Under the pieces are notes generated by a model. The model did no database searches. It was not told where the DNA came from and saw only the letters and a program-made list of their open reading frames with translations. Shown here piece after piece: positions 1-8,340 of a DNA stretch of 64,000 nucleotides (positions are counted from its first letter, which is position 1; each line of letters starts with the position of its first letter). Source of the stretch: Pirellulales bacterium (GTDB taxonomy: Bacteria > Planctomycetota > Planctomycetia > Pirellulales > Lacipirellulaceae). Where the stretch lies: positions 21,226 to 85,225 of the forward strand of contig JANQOF010000029.1 in the NCBI GenBank assembly GCA_028279215.1, read 5' to 3'. Made by a program: the position numbers and the translations under genes.

Positions 1-2
1 CC

Positions 3-674
3 ACTTTGACCCGCGATGCGGCTGCTCGACTTTCCGGCGTCGAGTTGTACGTGCTGATCGATGGCGCCGAATCGGAATGGAAGTTCGGCCAGTTGGTCTC
101 TTCGCTCACGGCGGCGGGCGTGGGTGCTATTCAGCTCCGCGATAAATCGCTCAACGATGGAACGCTCGCCCGTCGAGCACGACAACTGGTCGATTCCACT
201 CGCCCGACTGACTGTTTGGCCATCGTGAACGATCGGCCCGACATTGCGGTGGCTGCTGGCGCCGACGGAGTGCATCTGGGACAAGACGACCTGTCGGTTG
301 CCGCCGCGCGCAAAGTCGTCGGACCGGGGGTGCTGGTGGGCGTCTCCACGCATCACATCAACCAAGCCCGGCAAGCGGTGCTCGAAGGCGCCAACTACTT
401 GGGGGCCGGGCCCACGTTTGCGTCGAACACGAAGCAATTTGAGGACTTCCCTGGGCTCGACTATCTCCGCCAAGTCGCGACCGAAATCGCCCTGCCAACA
501 TTCGCCATCGGCGGCATCGACAAACAAAATCTGCCGGCCGTGCTTGCAACGGGTACCACTCGCGTCGCAGTCGCCGGCGCCATCACCGGCGCGCAAGACG
601 CCAGCGAAACAGCCAGCGCGATGCTCAAGCAGCTCAAAAACGCGTCTGATGCCAAAACAGCATCTAAGGTATGA
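3..674 (+). CDS. thiE: Thiamine-phosphate synthase (ThiE), 5' end probably outside the window
   Basis: ThiE joins HMP-pyrophosphate and thiazole phosphate to make thiamine phosphate in the cytoplasm. The TIM-barrel motifs are all visible: QLRDKSL, the metal and pyrophosphate-binding run NDRPDIAVAAGADGVHLGQ, GVSTH, GAGPTF, and the phosphate loop FAIGGI with the late VAVAGAI. A TTG at position 6 would give a normal-sized 222-residue enzyme, but the frame is open to the window edge. Planctomycete ThiE proteins often carry an N-terminal extension (from memory), so I treat it as partial. It ends about 100 nt before the next gene on the same strand. Family call is firm, start is not. Confidence 0.9.
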   Translation, partial: TLTRDAAARLSGVELYVLIDGAESEWKFGQLVSSLTAAGVGAIQLRDKSLNDGTLARRARQLVDSTRPTDCLAIVNDRPDIAVAAGADGVHLGQDDLSVAAARKVVGPGVLVGVSTHHINQARQAVLEGANYLGAGPTFASNTKQFEDFPGLDYLRQVATEIALPTFAIGGIDKQNLPAVLATGTTRVAVAGAITGAQDASETASAMLKQLKNASDAKTASKV

Positions 675-779
675 TGAGAGCAACTCCGACGAGGCGCAGC
701 TCGTCGGCTGTTGGCCGCACCGAAAGTATCTCGGGCGAACTCGCACCAGCCCTAGTCCCCAGCCCCTAGCCCCTTCCAA

Positions 780-1874
780 ATGCTTCACCCCGTAATCATG
801 GCTGGCGGTTCCGGCACGCGATTTTGGCCGGCTAGTCGTAGCCAGACTCCCAAGCAACTTTTGTCGCTCGTGCCTGGCGGCTCGATGATCGCTCAAACGG
901 TTGAACGGCTTGGCGATCTGGCGCCGCCCGAGCGATGTTTGATCGTCACCAACCGGCGATTGGTCGAAGCGGTGCGCGAGCAACTTCCGTTGCTGCCAAG
1001 CTCGGCGGTGGTGGGCGAGCCATGCAAGCGCGACACCGCGCCTTGCATTGGACTGGCGGCGCTGCTCGTCACCAAAGTGGCCGGCGACCCCGACGCCATC
1101 ATGGCGGTGATGCCGGCAGACCATGTCATCTCGCCACCCGAACTGTTTCAGAATGCCATTCGTCAGGCAGTCGACATGATCGAGGCCGATCCGCACCTGA
1201 TCGTCACCTACGGCATCAAGCCAACTTACCCAGCAGAGATTTTCGGATACATCCACCGCAACACGCGCATGAGTCTGTCGACGGACGTGGAACTGGCGCC
1301 CGCTTACCACGTCGCCGAGTTTCGCGAAAAGCCCGATGCCCATACGGCGGCCCAATACCTCGCTTCGGGAGAGTATTACTGGAATAGCGGCATCTTCGTT
1401 TGGCGGGCCGACACGATTCTCGACGCCTTGCGCGAGCACCAGCCGGCAATGCTCAAGCACCTGGAACAAATCGCCGCCGCGTGGGGTACTCCAGAGCAGG
1501 AGGACGTGTTCGACCGCGAGTTTGCCGCCATCGAGGGTATTTCGGTCGACTACGCGGTGATGGAGCATGCAACCGACGTGGTGGTGATCGAAGCGCCGTT
1601 CGAATGGGACGACCTGGGTGGGTGGCAATCGCTGTCGCGGCGATTGGGCACCGACGCCGACGGCAATACAATTGTGGGTAAACACATCGGGCTCAATACG
1701 CATGGCACCATCGTTCGCACTTCGGAGGATCACCTGGTCGTAACGCTCGGTCTGGAAGACTGCATCGTCGTCCACACGCCCAACGCCACGCTCGTAGCCA
1801 ACAAACACGACGAGGAGTCGATTCGTAAAGTAGTGAAGCAACTTGAAGCTCGGGGATGGAACGAGCATTTGTAG
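780..1874 (+). CDS. Mannose-1-phosphate guanylyltransferase
   Basis: This enzyme makes GDP-mannose from GTP and mannose-1-phosphate for polysaccharide and glycoprotein synthesis. The nucleotidyltransferase signature GGSGTRFWPASR sits at about residues 9-20, followed by a PADHVI metal and sugar loop, FREKPD, YYWNSGIFVW and a late FEWDDLGGW, which are typical of the GMP-type pyrophosphorylases. At 364 residues it is the short form without the fused phosphomannose isomerase domain found in longer ManC proteins. The ATG at 780 opens directly with the beta strand before the signature, so the start is well supported. ManC is a reasonable name, but the sequence does not separate the subtypes. Confidence 0.9.
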   Translation: MLHPVIMAGGSGTRFWPASRSQTPKQLLSLVPGGSMIAQTVERLGDLAPPERCLIVTNRRLVEAVREQLPLLPSSAVVGEPCKRDTAPCIGLAALLVTKVAGDPDAIMAVMPADHVISPPELFQNAIRQAVDMIEADPHLIVTYGIKPTYPAEIFGYIHRNTRMSLSTDVELAPAYHVAEFREKPDAHTAAQYLASGEYYWNSGIFVWRADTILDALREHQPAMLKHLEQIAAAWGTPEQEDVFDREFAAIEGISVDYAVMEHATDVVVIEAPFEWDDLGGWQSLSRRLGTDADGNTIVGKHIGLNTHGTIVRTSEDHLVVTLGLEDCIVVHTPNATLVANKHDEESIRKVVKQLEARGWNEHL

Positions 1875-1961
1875 CGGCAAATGGCGAGTGGCACTTGACT
1901 GAGGTTTGTGGTCTGAACAAGTCGACGAGTCGTACGTCATCGGAAACACACTTTCCAAGCA

Positions 1962-2960
1962 ATGAATCGACGCAACTTCCAAACTGCGCTTGCTGGAATC
2001 ATCGCTGGCGGCTTCGCGCCGTTTGCGAGCGGCGCTGGCAAACCGCGCCGACCGCAACGAATGCCTAATTGGCAAACGCCAACGGCTGGTGGGCAGCAGT
2101 TGTGGGGCGACGTGCGATACCATGCCGGGTACCGCATCCAACGCCATGCCCTTACTGGCCATCACCGTCTGCTCAATCCCAAGTACGAACGCATCGCGTG
2201 GGGCTCGCTCGACGCGTGCGAAGCCAATCTCGCAGATGTTCGCCAGCGCGAACCTTTGCTGCTGAATTCCGAGACGGCCGTCGTGTTCTTGCACGGCTTG
2301 TTCCGCACCCGGTGGTCGATGTGGCGGATCGGGCAGTCGGTTGCCGAGCAAACGGGTTGGCAGTCGATCGTTCTTGGCTACCCATCGACGCGCGGCTCGG
2401 TGAGCGACCACGCATCGATGCTTGACGAGGCAATCACGCACCTCGACGGCGTTCGGAAACTCTACTTCGTCGCCCATAGTCTCGGCAATTTGGTGGTGCG
2501 TCGCTGGTTCCACGACCTCCGGCAGGATAAAGCGGCAAACCAGCGTGATCTGGAAGTGAAGCGGATGGTCATGATCGGCCCGCCCAACCACCGCCCTGCC
2601 CTCGCCCGCACGTTGGTGCCAATCGATCGCCACAAACTCATCGCCGGCGCCGCAGGTGACGACCTGAATGGCAATTGGAAGCAACTCGCCCCCACGCTTG
2701 CGACGCCGCCGTGCGAGTTCGGCATCCTCGCCGGCGGACTGGGCAACGACTCGGGCCACAACCCGCTGATCCCAGGCGACGACGACATGATCGTCGGCGT
2801 CGACGAAACCCGGCTCGCAGGCGCACACGACTTCCGCGTGCTCAACGTGATTCATGCCACGATGATGTACGTGCCAGAGATCCATAAAATGACCGTGCAG
2901 TTTCTCAAGAACGGCTACTTCGAAACGCCCGACGCCCGCACGCCGCTCAAGCAAAGCTAA
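1962..2960 (+). CDS. Exported alpha/beta-hydrolase (lipase-like) with Tat-type signal
   Basis: The protein begins MNRRNF followed by a hydrophobic stretch and an AxA-like site, which fits a twin-arginine export signal. Further in are the oxyanion-loop strand VVFLHGLF and the nucleophile elbow AHSLGN, with Ser near residue 172. This is the pattern of esterases and lipases. A later DDDMIVGVDET segment could supply the acidic residue, and a His near the C-terminus (VIHATMMY) could complete the triad. The substrate cannot be read from sequence. It sits 15 nt upstream of ruvX on the same strand, so the two may be cotranscribed, although the functions look unrelated. Confidence 0.75.
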   Translation: MNRRNFQTALAGIIAGGFAPFASGAGKPRRPQRMPNWQTPTAGGQQLWGDVRYHAGYRIQRHALTGHHRLLNPKYERIAWGSLDACEANLADVRQREPLLLNSETAVVFLHGLFRTRWSMWRIGQSVAEQTGWQSIVLGYPSTRGSVSDHASMLDEAITHLDGVRKLYFVAHSLGNLVVRRWFHDLRQDKAANQRDLEVKRMVMIGPPNHRPALARTLVPIDRHKLIAGAAGDDLNGNWKQLAPTLATPPCEFGILAGGLGNDSGHNPLIPGDDDMIVGVDETRLAGAHDFRVLNVIHATMMYVPEIHKMTVQFLKNGYFETPDARTPLKQS

Positions 2961-2975
2961 TCGACTTGCGAGATA

Positions 2976-3422
2976 ATGGCTGAGCGTATCGCTGGTATTG
3001 ATTACGGCACCGTCCGCATCGGCATTGCGATCGCCGATCTGTCGGTCGGTATCGCTTCGCCGCTCGAAACGTACGAGCGCCAAAACGAAGAGGTCGACGC
3101 CCGCTACTTTCGGCGGCTGGCGGATGCCGAAGCCTTGGTGAAGTTCGTTGTTGGATTGCCAGTTCATTTGAGCGGCGAGGAAAGCCAAAAATCGCACGAA
3201 GCCCGGCAGTTCGGGAAGTGGTTGACTGAAGTCACCGAACTTCCGGTCGACTACTTCGACGAACGATTCACATCGGCCCAAGCCGAGGAGTTGCTTCAAG
3301 ACGCCAACCTCACCAAAAAACGCCGCAAAGCCCGCATCGACGCGCTGGCCGCCCAAATCATGCTCTCGGCGTACTTGGAAGCCGGCGCCGAAGGCGACGA
3401 CAATCCTGGCACGATCGGTTAG
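2976..3422 (+). CDS. ruvX: Putative Holliday junction resolvase RuvX/YqgF
   Basis: RuvX/YqgF is a small RNase H-fold nuclease linked to Holliday junction resolution and 16S rRNA 5' maturation. The protein opens with the acidic strand GIDYGTVRIGIAIAD, contains FVVGLPVHLSGEES in the middle, and ends with DERFTSAQAEELL and the KKRRKARIDALAAQIML helix carrying the last acidic residue. The length of 148 residues is normal. It starts 15 nt after the upstream hydrolase. The main ruvABC genes lie about 34-42 kb further on, so this gene is not part of that group. Confidence 0.9.
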   Translation: MAERIAGIDYGTVRIGIAIADLSVGIASPLETYERQNEEVDARYFRRLADAEALVKFVVGLPVHLSGEESQKSHEARQFGKWLTEVTELPVDYFDERFTSAQAEELLQDANLTKKRRKARIDALAAQIMLSAYLEAGAEGDDNPGTIG

Positions 3423-3479
3423 TTTCTTTGAAACGCTGATCCACACTGATAACATTAGAAGCGGTAAGCGAGTCTCTTG

Positions 3480-3506
3480 ATCCTCTCTCCCGAGGGGAGA
3501 GGGGGG
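3480..3506. repeat. Intergenic GC-rich hairpin of the CTCTCCC/GGGAGAG type
   Basis: The arms CTCTCCC (3485-3491) and GGGAGAG (3495-3501) pair around a 3-nt loop between ruvX and the DUF72 gene. There is no T-run after it, so it is a weak terminator at best. The same arms occur inside imuB at 10764-10800, which suggests a dispersed repeat. Confidence 0.5.
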
Positions 3507-3575
3507 AACTCCAATTGACGATTAGCGGTTATCAGCGTTCCTACCGATTATCTCCGTTTCCTCCTGTTCAATTCC

Positions 3576-4448
3576 ATGCACGCCCTGCCCTACTATCTCG
3601 GTTGCCCTGTTTGGGTGTGCGACGATTGGGTCGGCAGCGTGTATGCCGGCAAGTCGCGCGACCGCTGGTTGGGCGACTACACCCGGGCGTTCAATGCTGT
3701 TGAAGGCAACAGCACGTTCTACGCGCTGCCCACGGCCGACACGATAAAGCGCTGGGCCGACGAAGCCGACGACGGCTTCCGCTTTGTGCTGAAGTTTCCC
3801 AAGACCATCACCCACGAAAAACAACTCCTCTCTGCCGAATACGAAGCCGACGCCTTCCTCCAACTGCTCGCCATCCTGCGCGACGCCGATCGACTCGGGC
3901 CCGCGATGCTGCAATTGCCACCGTTCTTCTCTGGCAGGCAGCTTCCGCATCTTGAATCGTTCCTTAAACGCCTGCCGCGCGATTTTCCCTTCGCCTGCGA
4001 GGTCCGCCACGCCGACTTCTTTGCCGATGGCGACATCGAGCGTTCGTTCGAACAACTCCTCGCCGCACACCACGTCGACCGTGTGCTGTTCGACAGCCGG
4101 CCGTTGTTCTCCGCGCCGGCGACCGACGAGTACGAAGTTGTCTCGCAGCAGCGAAAGCCCAACGTGCCAGTTCGTTTCCACCCCACAGGTAGCTCTCCCG
4201 TCGTCCGTCTCGTCGGACGCGACGACGTTTCGCTCGTGATCCCTTGGCTCGACGAGTGGGCCAACATCGTGGCCGATTGGCTCACTCGCGGCATCACGCC
4301 CTACATCTTCACCCACGCCCCCAACAACGCCTACGCCCCCACGCTCGCCGAAATGTTTCACACCCGGGTGGTCGACCGCGCGCCCAACCTTCCACCGCTC
4401 TCACCTTGGCCCGGAAGAAGCGTGCAAAAGCAGCAGTCGTTGTTTTAG
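3576..4448 (+). CDS. DUF72 family protein (YecE-like TIM barrel)
   Basis: The protein begins YYLGCPVWVCDDWVGSVY and continues with the FNAVEGNSTFYALP segment and FRFVLKFPKTITHEK, the hallmarks of the DUF72/YecE family. It also has LGPAMLQLPPFF, FACEVRHADFF and a late YIFTHAPNNAYAPT. The family is a TIM barrel of unknown biochemical role. At 290 residues it is full length. It is preceded by 153 nt of intergenic DNA and followed by an unusual repeat-rich gap. The family assignment is firm and no function should be inferred. Confidence 0.85.
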   Translation: MHALPYYLGCPVWVCDDWVGSVYAGKSRDRWLGDYTRAFNAVEGNSTFYALPTADTIKRWADEADDGFRFVLKFPKTITHEKQLLSAEYEADAFLQLLAILRDADRLGPAMLQLPPFFSGRQLPHLESFLKRLPRDFPFACEVRHADFFADGDIERSFEQLLAAHHVDRVLFDSRPLFSAPATDEYEVVSQQRKPNVPVRFHPTGSSPVVRLVGRDDVSLVIPWLDEWANIVADWLTRGITPYIFTHAPNNAYAPTLAEMFHTRVVDRAPNLPPLSPWPGRSVQKQQSLF

Positions 4449-4942
4449 GAGTTTTTGCCCCACAAATGTTTTTGCCCCAAGTTTGGGAAAAACGATCCAC
4501 TGGGGCAAAACCTTACCGCTCCTCGGGTCGCCGTAAGCTCTTTCCCCAAAGTCACTTGCGAACCTCTCATTCGACCTAAGTGTAAACCAATTGCCCCAAC
4601 CGTTGGGGCAATACTCTGCTACCCGAGAGCTGTGAACTGAAAGCCAAGAACTGATACTTCTCGCGGCAGGTTTATTAGATCAAAACGGTGGCGGGATTCT
4701 ACGACGATTTTTGGCCGGGGTGGCGTGCTGGGAAAGCGGGAGTGGTGGGCTGCGCGACGCCAGATATCATAAGTCGTTCGTTGTGGCAGGGTGGCACCGG
4801 TTGGCCAAGAGGCCTACCGGGGTGACCAAGTCACAAGAGGATCGACGTTGGTTGCAAAACCCTCTTGCCGCCCTGCACCCCAGGTAGGCTAGCGCCAACC
4901 TGGGCCACCCGCGCGACTACTGGAACTCAACAAGCACAGCAG
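4449..4942. other. Gene-free 494-nt block with clustered GCCCCA repeats and palindromes
   Basis: I see no convincing gene here. The left part carries five copies of a TTGCCCCA-type motif in both orientations: 4454-4463, 4471-4480, the reverse complement at 4502-4511, and a perfect hairpin of arms ATTGCCCCAA (4590-4599) and TTGGGGCAAT (4603-4612) with loop CCG. The right part has CAAGAGG (4834-4840) facing CCTCTTG (4861-4867), and CCCAGGT (4879-4885) facing ACCTGGG (4898-4904). The first set could terminate transcription from the DUF72 gene or bind a regulator. The second set looks like a mobile or dispersed palindromic repeat. Confidence 0.6.
4590..4612. repeat. Perfect 10-bp inverted repeat with 3-nt loop
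   Basis: The arms ATTGCCCCAA and TTGGGGCAAT pair perfectly around CCG. The arms reuse the motif that recurs three more times within the preceding 140 nt. It could be a hairpin terminator without a long T-run, or an operator. Confidence 0.6.
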
Positions 4943-5203
4943 ATGGACGAACAAAACCCCTTCCGATCGCCCACAACGACCCCGGCACGGCAAATACCTA
5001 TCCAAGTTCCGGACAGTTACGAGCCAGCTACCCCGTGGATCACCGCGGCGGTGGTAGTTCTTCTGGTGCAACTCCCAACGATGTACCTTTGCCTAGCACT
5101 TCTAGATTTGAATCCACTGTTAACGGGGATTCTGGCGGTGGTGCTTTCGACAGCGTGTGCGAAGCTGGTCCTAGGCATTTCGGGCAAGCGGCGTTCCACT
5201 TAG
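4943..5203 (+). CDS. Small two-helix membrane protein of unknown function
   Basis: I do not recognise a named family. The 86-residue product starts MDEQNPFRSP, a proline-rich soluble opening of the kind common in small planctomycete membrane proteins. Two hydrophobic segments follow, around ATPWITAAVVVLLVQLPT and LTGILAVVLSTACAKLVL, with a basic tail GKRRST. I chose the internal ATG at 4943 over an upstream ATG because the extra residues come from a palindromic repeat region. No Shine-Dalgarno site is evident. It is followed 22 nt later by another unknown gene on the same strand. Confidence 0.5.
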   Translation: MDEQNPFRSPTTTPARQIPIQVPDSYEPATPWITAAVVVLLVQLPTMYLCLALLDLNPLLTGILAVVLSTACAKLVLGISGKRRST

Positions 5204-5225
5204 ATCCATACAACCTTGCAGCAGC

Positions 5226-5660
5226 ATGGCCCTCCATTGGAAAGATGATGATCTACGCTCGTTCTTCGGAACGGTCCCACGCGCAGAGAACGAGGACGAG
5301 GACGCACATCGCTGGTGCTCGCTTCAACACACCGGCGAGCGCCTGAAGTATGAGCTCATCATTGATGGCGAGCTCCAAACCGTGTCCATCTCGGGCGACG
5401 ACGAAAAACCGTTTGGTCCTGACTCGCTGTTTGAGATCACAGTTCCGTGCGACTCGATTATCGCGTGTAAGGACAGATATTACCCCGATCAAACGGGTCT
5501 CATCTTCTGGTACGGCGACACGTCGCAGCGTCACAATCAAACGATGCACCTGTTGAAACGGCCAGACGGTGATTTGAAAGTTTGGCCAATTACTGTTTGG
5601 CCGCACAGACACGCCAATTTCCAATCGCCAATTGCTTACGATCCCGCGAAGGACGGCTGA
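5226..5660 (+). CDS. Hypothetical protein, 144 residues
   Basis: I do not recognise this protein. It is soluble, acidic and tryptophan-rich, with no signal peptide or membrane segment. Alternating strand-like segments such as YELIIDGELQTVSIS, LFEITVPCD and GLIFWYGDT suggest a small beta-rich fold. It lies 22 nt after the small membrane protein on the same strand, so the two may be an accessory pair. Codon use and composition resemble the neighbours. Being open for 144 codons with amphipathic structure makes it more likely real than a chance frame. Confidence 0.5.
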   Translation: MALHWKDDDLRSFFGTVPRAENEDEDAHRWCSLQHTGERLKYELIIDGELQTVSISGDDEKPFGPDSLFEITVPCDSIIACKDRYYPDQTGLIFWYGDTSQRHNQTMHLLKRPDGDLKVWPITVWPHRHANFQSPIAYDPAKDG

Positions 5661-5767
5661 CGAACCAAGCAACAAGGCTGAGCTTTGTACAAATCCTGAT
5701 CCGTTCGGCCAGCCATCCCCCTCATCCCCCCATCTCCTTCCAATCTGCCCTTTCGACCGATACCAAC

Positions 5768-5795
5768 ACACCTACCGCCCAAAGTCCGGATCCGC
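5768..5795. repeat. Distal copy of the sulfatase 3' end (28-bp direct repeat)
   Basis: These 28 bases are identical to 6394-6421, which encodes the last residues and stop codon of the sulfatase on the minus strand (ADPDFGR then stop). The sequence on either side differs. The two copies bracket about 600 bp that holds one small minus-strand gene. Confidence 0.85.
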
Positions 5796-5819
5796 AGGGT
5801 GACACCAGCCGCACGTCCT

Positions 5820-6239
5820 TTAGCTAGTTTTGAGTTGCTCGAGCTTGCTTGCCCACCAAGCCGTAAGCCGGCCAGCATTCTTGATCTCGTCTTGTTGGAA
5901 CCGATCTAGGATTCCATTCCACGGTAGTACCACGCCAGCGATTTTCATCACACCATCCTCGGGCGCGAGAAGCAGCGGTTGGAACCTGCCGTCTCCGGCC
6001 TCACACCACGGGAGTGAGAGAATGAGTAGCCAGAATGGTTCTTGGTAGCCAGCGTCGAGAACTTCGATGATGTCTTCTGTGCCCTCAGGTGCTCGAAGTC
6101 GGTCAATAGCTGCTAGTGACAACTCAAGTTCTTCGCTAGATAGCGATGCGGATCCGTAAACGTTGGCCACCATCTCCTCGGGCGTGCCAACCATGACTAC
6201 ACCAACGATGCGCCCGACGTCTTCTCCGGATAAGTCCAA
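5820..6239 (-). CDS. Hypothetical protein, 139 residues, TTG start with perfect Shine-Dalgarno
   Basis: I do not recognise a family. The acidic protein begins MDLSGEDVGRIVGVVMVGTP and contains a conserved-looking IEVLDAGYQEPFWLLILSLP stretch and LTAWWASKLEQL at the end, as in small cytoplasmic immunity-like or barrel proteins, but I cannot assign one. The start is a TTG at 6237-6239. It is convincing because AGGAGG (CCTCCT on the plus strand at 6246-6251) lies five bases upstream of it. The gene sits inside a segment bracketed by two copies of the sulfatase 3' end, which suggests that it was inserted there. Confidence 0.6.
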   Translation of the reverse strand: MDLSGEDVGRIVGVVMVGTPEEMVANVYGSASLSSEELELSLAAIDRLRAPEGTEDIIEVLDAGYQEPFWLLILSLPWCEAGDGRFQPLLLAPEDGVMKIAGVVLPWNGILDRFQQDEIKNAGRLTAWWASKLEQLKTS

Positions 6240-6393
6240 GTTATGCCTCCTGCGGCCAAACTTTTTACTAGTTGAAAGATTGGCGGTCTAGGCGAACAGC
6301 CTTGGCGCACAATTGTGTTCCGTTGACCGTCAGATGCCCTTCTAAACTATTGAACCGAATGACCAACCCTTTATCTGTCGCCACACCGGTGCA

Positions 6394-6421
6394 ACACCTA
6401 CCGCCCAAAGTCCGGATCCGC
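6394..6421. repeat. Proximal copy of the 28-bp repeat at the sulfatase stop codon
   Basis: This is the copy that is still part of the sulfatase gene. It covers the last codons and the stop at 6398-6400. It is identical to 5768-5795. Confidence 0.85.
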
Positions 6422-8122
6422 CTTCGACCCCGGAATCTCAAACTTCAAATACTCGTCCACTTCGAACGGCATGTTTTCGATATTTTGCTTCACCCGTTCG
6501 CCAATCGCCTTAGTTTCTGGGCGCGCGTTCGTTAAGCCGGTGTAAGGAATGCCGTACGCCTTGGGGGTGTCGGGGTACTTCTTTTTGAATAGTTCGTGCC
6601 GCGCCCGCATGCGGTTGAATTGGCCTTGCGTGTGAATCATGGGAACCAGCATCGGATGCTCTTCTTTGTTGTCGACGAACAGGTCGTAGTAGGCCTCAGG
6701 CATGCCCGAGGCCGCCACCTCGCCGCCGCCGAGCCAGTGACGCTTGTACCGGCCCTTCACGGTAGCGCCGAGCAGGTCGCCCGTGTAGATGAACACGTAG
6801 TCGCGGCGGCTGTGCGTGTCGCCGTTGAGCAGCAAAGCGGTTTGGTCGATGCCGTCGACGATGCGGTCGTCGGGAATGTACTGTGTGGCCCCGGCGAGTC
6901 GGGCGAACGTCGTGTAAAGGTCGGTCACGTGAATGATGTCGCCCACAGCTTGGCCGGGGTCAATCACGCCGGGCCATGCGGCGAACGCCGGCACGCGAAC
7001 GCCGCCCTCCAGAAAGTCGCCTTTGCCGCCGCGGAACATTAGGCTCAGCATGCCGAACGAAGGCGGCGGGCTGTGCACCATCGGCCCGTTGTCGGCCATG
7101 GCCACGATGAGCGTGTTCTCGGCGATGCCCAGCTCCTTGAGTTCCGCCATCAATTCGCCGACGAACTCGTCGAGCACTTGAAACTCCTCGGCCACCATCG
7201 TGCCGGCTTGCGTGCTCTTGGTTGGGTACGCTTTGGCTAGCGCGAGCAGGTTGGGCCAGTACTCGACGAAGAATGGTTTCTTGGCCTTCGCGTTGCGACG
7301 AATGAAATCGATGGTTCGTCGTTCGCATTCCGGATCCATTTCGTTGTACGTCTCAAGCGTCGGCGTGCCCCACTCTTTGCCTTGTTCGCCCTTGCGTCCT
7401 TCGATCGCCATCACGAGTCCCGTTGGTACGAGCCCGGGTTCGTCGAGCTGATAGGGATTGGGCGGATAGGTCTCGGTCGCAAATCCGCGCACCGCCCCAA
7501 TGGCCTCGCCTGTCGAATTCCAAATCGAAACAATCTGGTTCATCGGCGTGAATAGCGCTTCATCGAAACCCTGGTTGTGCGGGTAGCTCTCCTCGATGTC
7601 ACCCAGGTGCCCCTTACCGAAATGCGCCGTGGCATAGCCCGCTTTGGATAGCACTTCGGCAATAGTGACCTCGCTGCCCGGCATGCCGGCCATTTCGTGC
7701 GGCATGCCGACCATCGCCATGCCGCACCGCACTGGGTGTCGCCCTGTAAGGAATGCCACGCGGGTGGGCGTGCAAGACGGCTCGGTGTACATGCGGGTGA
7801 AATTGATGCCCTCCGCCGCCATCCGATTCAGATTGGGTGTCGTGTAGCCGTAGTTCTTCTGCAACGTCGGAAACCCAACGGCGCCAAACGTGGTATCGTC
7901 CCACAAGATGTAGACGATGTTCGGCGGTGTGCCATGTTGGGCGCGCAACTCCGCGAGTTTTGCATCTAGCCGCTCATTCTCCGCCGTCCACTTCTCGCGA
8001 TTCTGTCGTTCGAGAATGTAGTACTCGGCATCGTGAACGACGGCGCTTGCAGGATTGAGAAACTGGGCAGCCAGAACCAAAGCGCCTATGGAACAAACCG
8101 TTCGTGGACTGAGAGATGACAT
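6398..8122 (-). CDS. Secreted arylsulfatase-family sulfatase
   Basis: Formylglycine sulfatases remove sulfate esters, and planctomycetes use many of them on marine polysaccharides. The key motif is C-T-P-T-R with the Cys near residue 117, to be converted to formylglycine by a sulfatase-maturing enzyme. Metal-binding Asp-Asp lies in LWDDTTFG upstream, and GKGHLGD and MADNGPM follow. I start at ATG 8122, which opens MSSLSPRTV and a clear hydrophobic signal ending ASA; an ATG 54 nt further upstream would only add a poor N-terminus. The product is about 574 residues. The substrate is unknown. Its 3' end is duplicated about 626 bp downstream. Confidence 0.9.
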   Translation of the reverse strand: MSSLSPRTVCSIGALVLAAQFLNPASAVVHDAEYYILERQNREKWTAENERLDAKLAELRAQHGTPPNIVYILWDDTTFGAVGFPTLQKNYGYTTPNLNRMAAEGINFTRMYTEPSCTPTRVAFLTGRHPVRCGMAMVGMPHEMAGMPGSEVTIAEVLSKAGYATAHFGKGHLGDIEESYPHNQGFDEALFTPMNQIVSIWNSTGEAIGAVRGFATETYPPNPYQLDEPGLVPTGLVMAIEGRKGEQGKEWGTPTLETYNEMDPECERRTIDFIRRNAKAKKPFFVEYWPNLLALAKAYPTKSTQAGTMVAEEFQVLDEFVGELMAELKELGIAENTLIVAMADNGPMVHSPPPSFGMLSLMFRGGKGDFLEGGVRVPAFAAWPGVIDPGQAVGDIIHVTDLYTTFARLAGATQYIPDDRIVDGIDQTALLLNGDTHSRRDYVFIYTGDLLGATVKGRYKRHWLGGGEVAASGMPEAYYDLFVDNKEEHPMLVPMIHTQGQFNRMRARHELFKKKYPDTPKAYGIPYTGLTNARPETKAIGERVKQNIENMPFEVDEYLKFEIPGSKADPDFGR

Positions 8123-8340
8123 AGAGCAAGTCCAAGTTTTGGGAGAAGAGCAACGTGAGACGACAAGGTAGCCCATTCTAAGGGACTCGACAAGAAATTG
8201 CCTGCCGTAATTTGCGCATGATCAAGTTATTCTATCGATGAGATTTCCACCTCACGCATACTCGTCGTTGCTACGGTAAACCGGTATCATGATGTGTCGT
8301 TTGGTTCATCGCCGTTTAAGACATTCGGAGGACTAAGAAA

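Noticed and set aside
3522..4361. A minus-strand Val and Glu-rich frame across the DUF72 gene
   Set aside because: It is the mirror of GAC and GCC codons on the plus strand.
4454..4612. The clustered GCCCCA motif as a CRISPR array
   Set aside because: Copies are too short, irregularly spaced and in both orientations, with no cas gene nearby.
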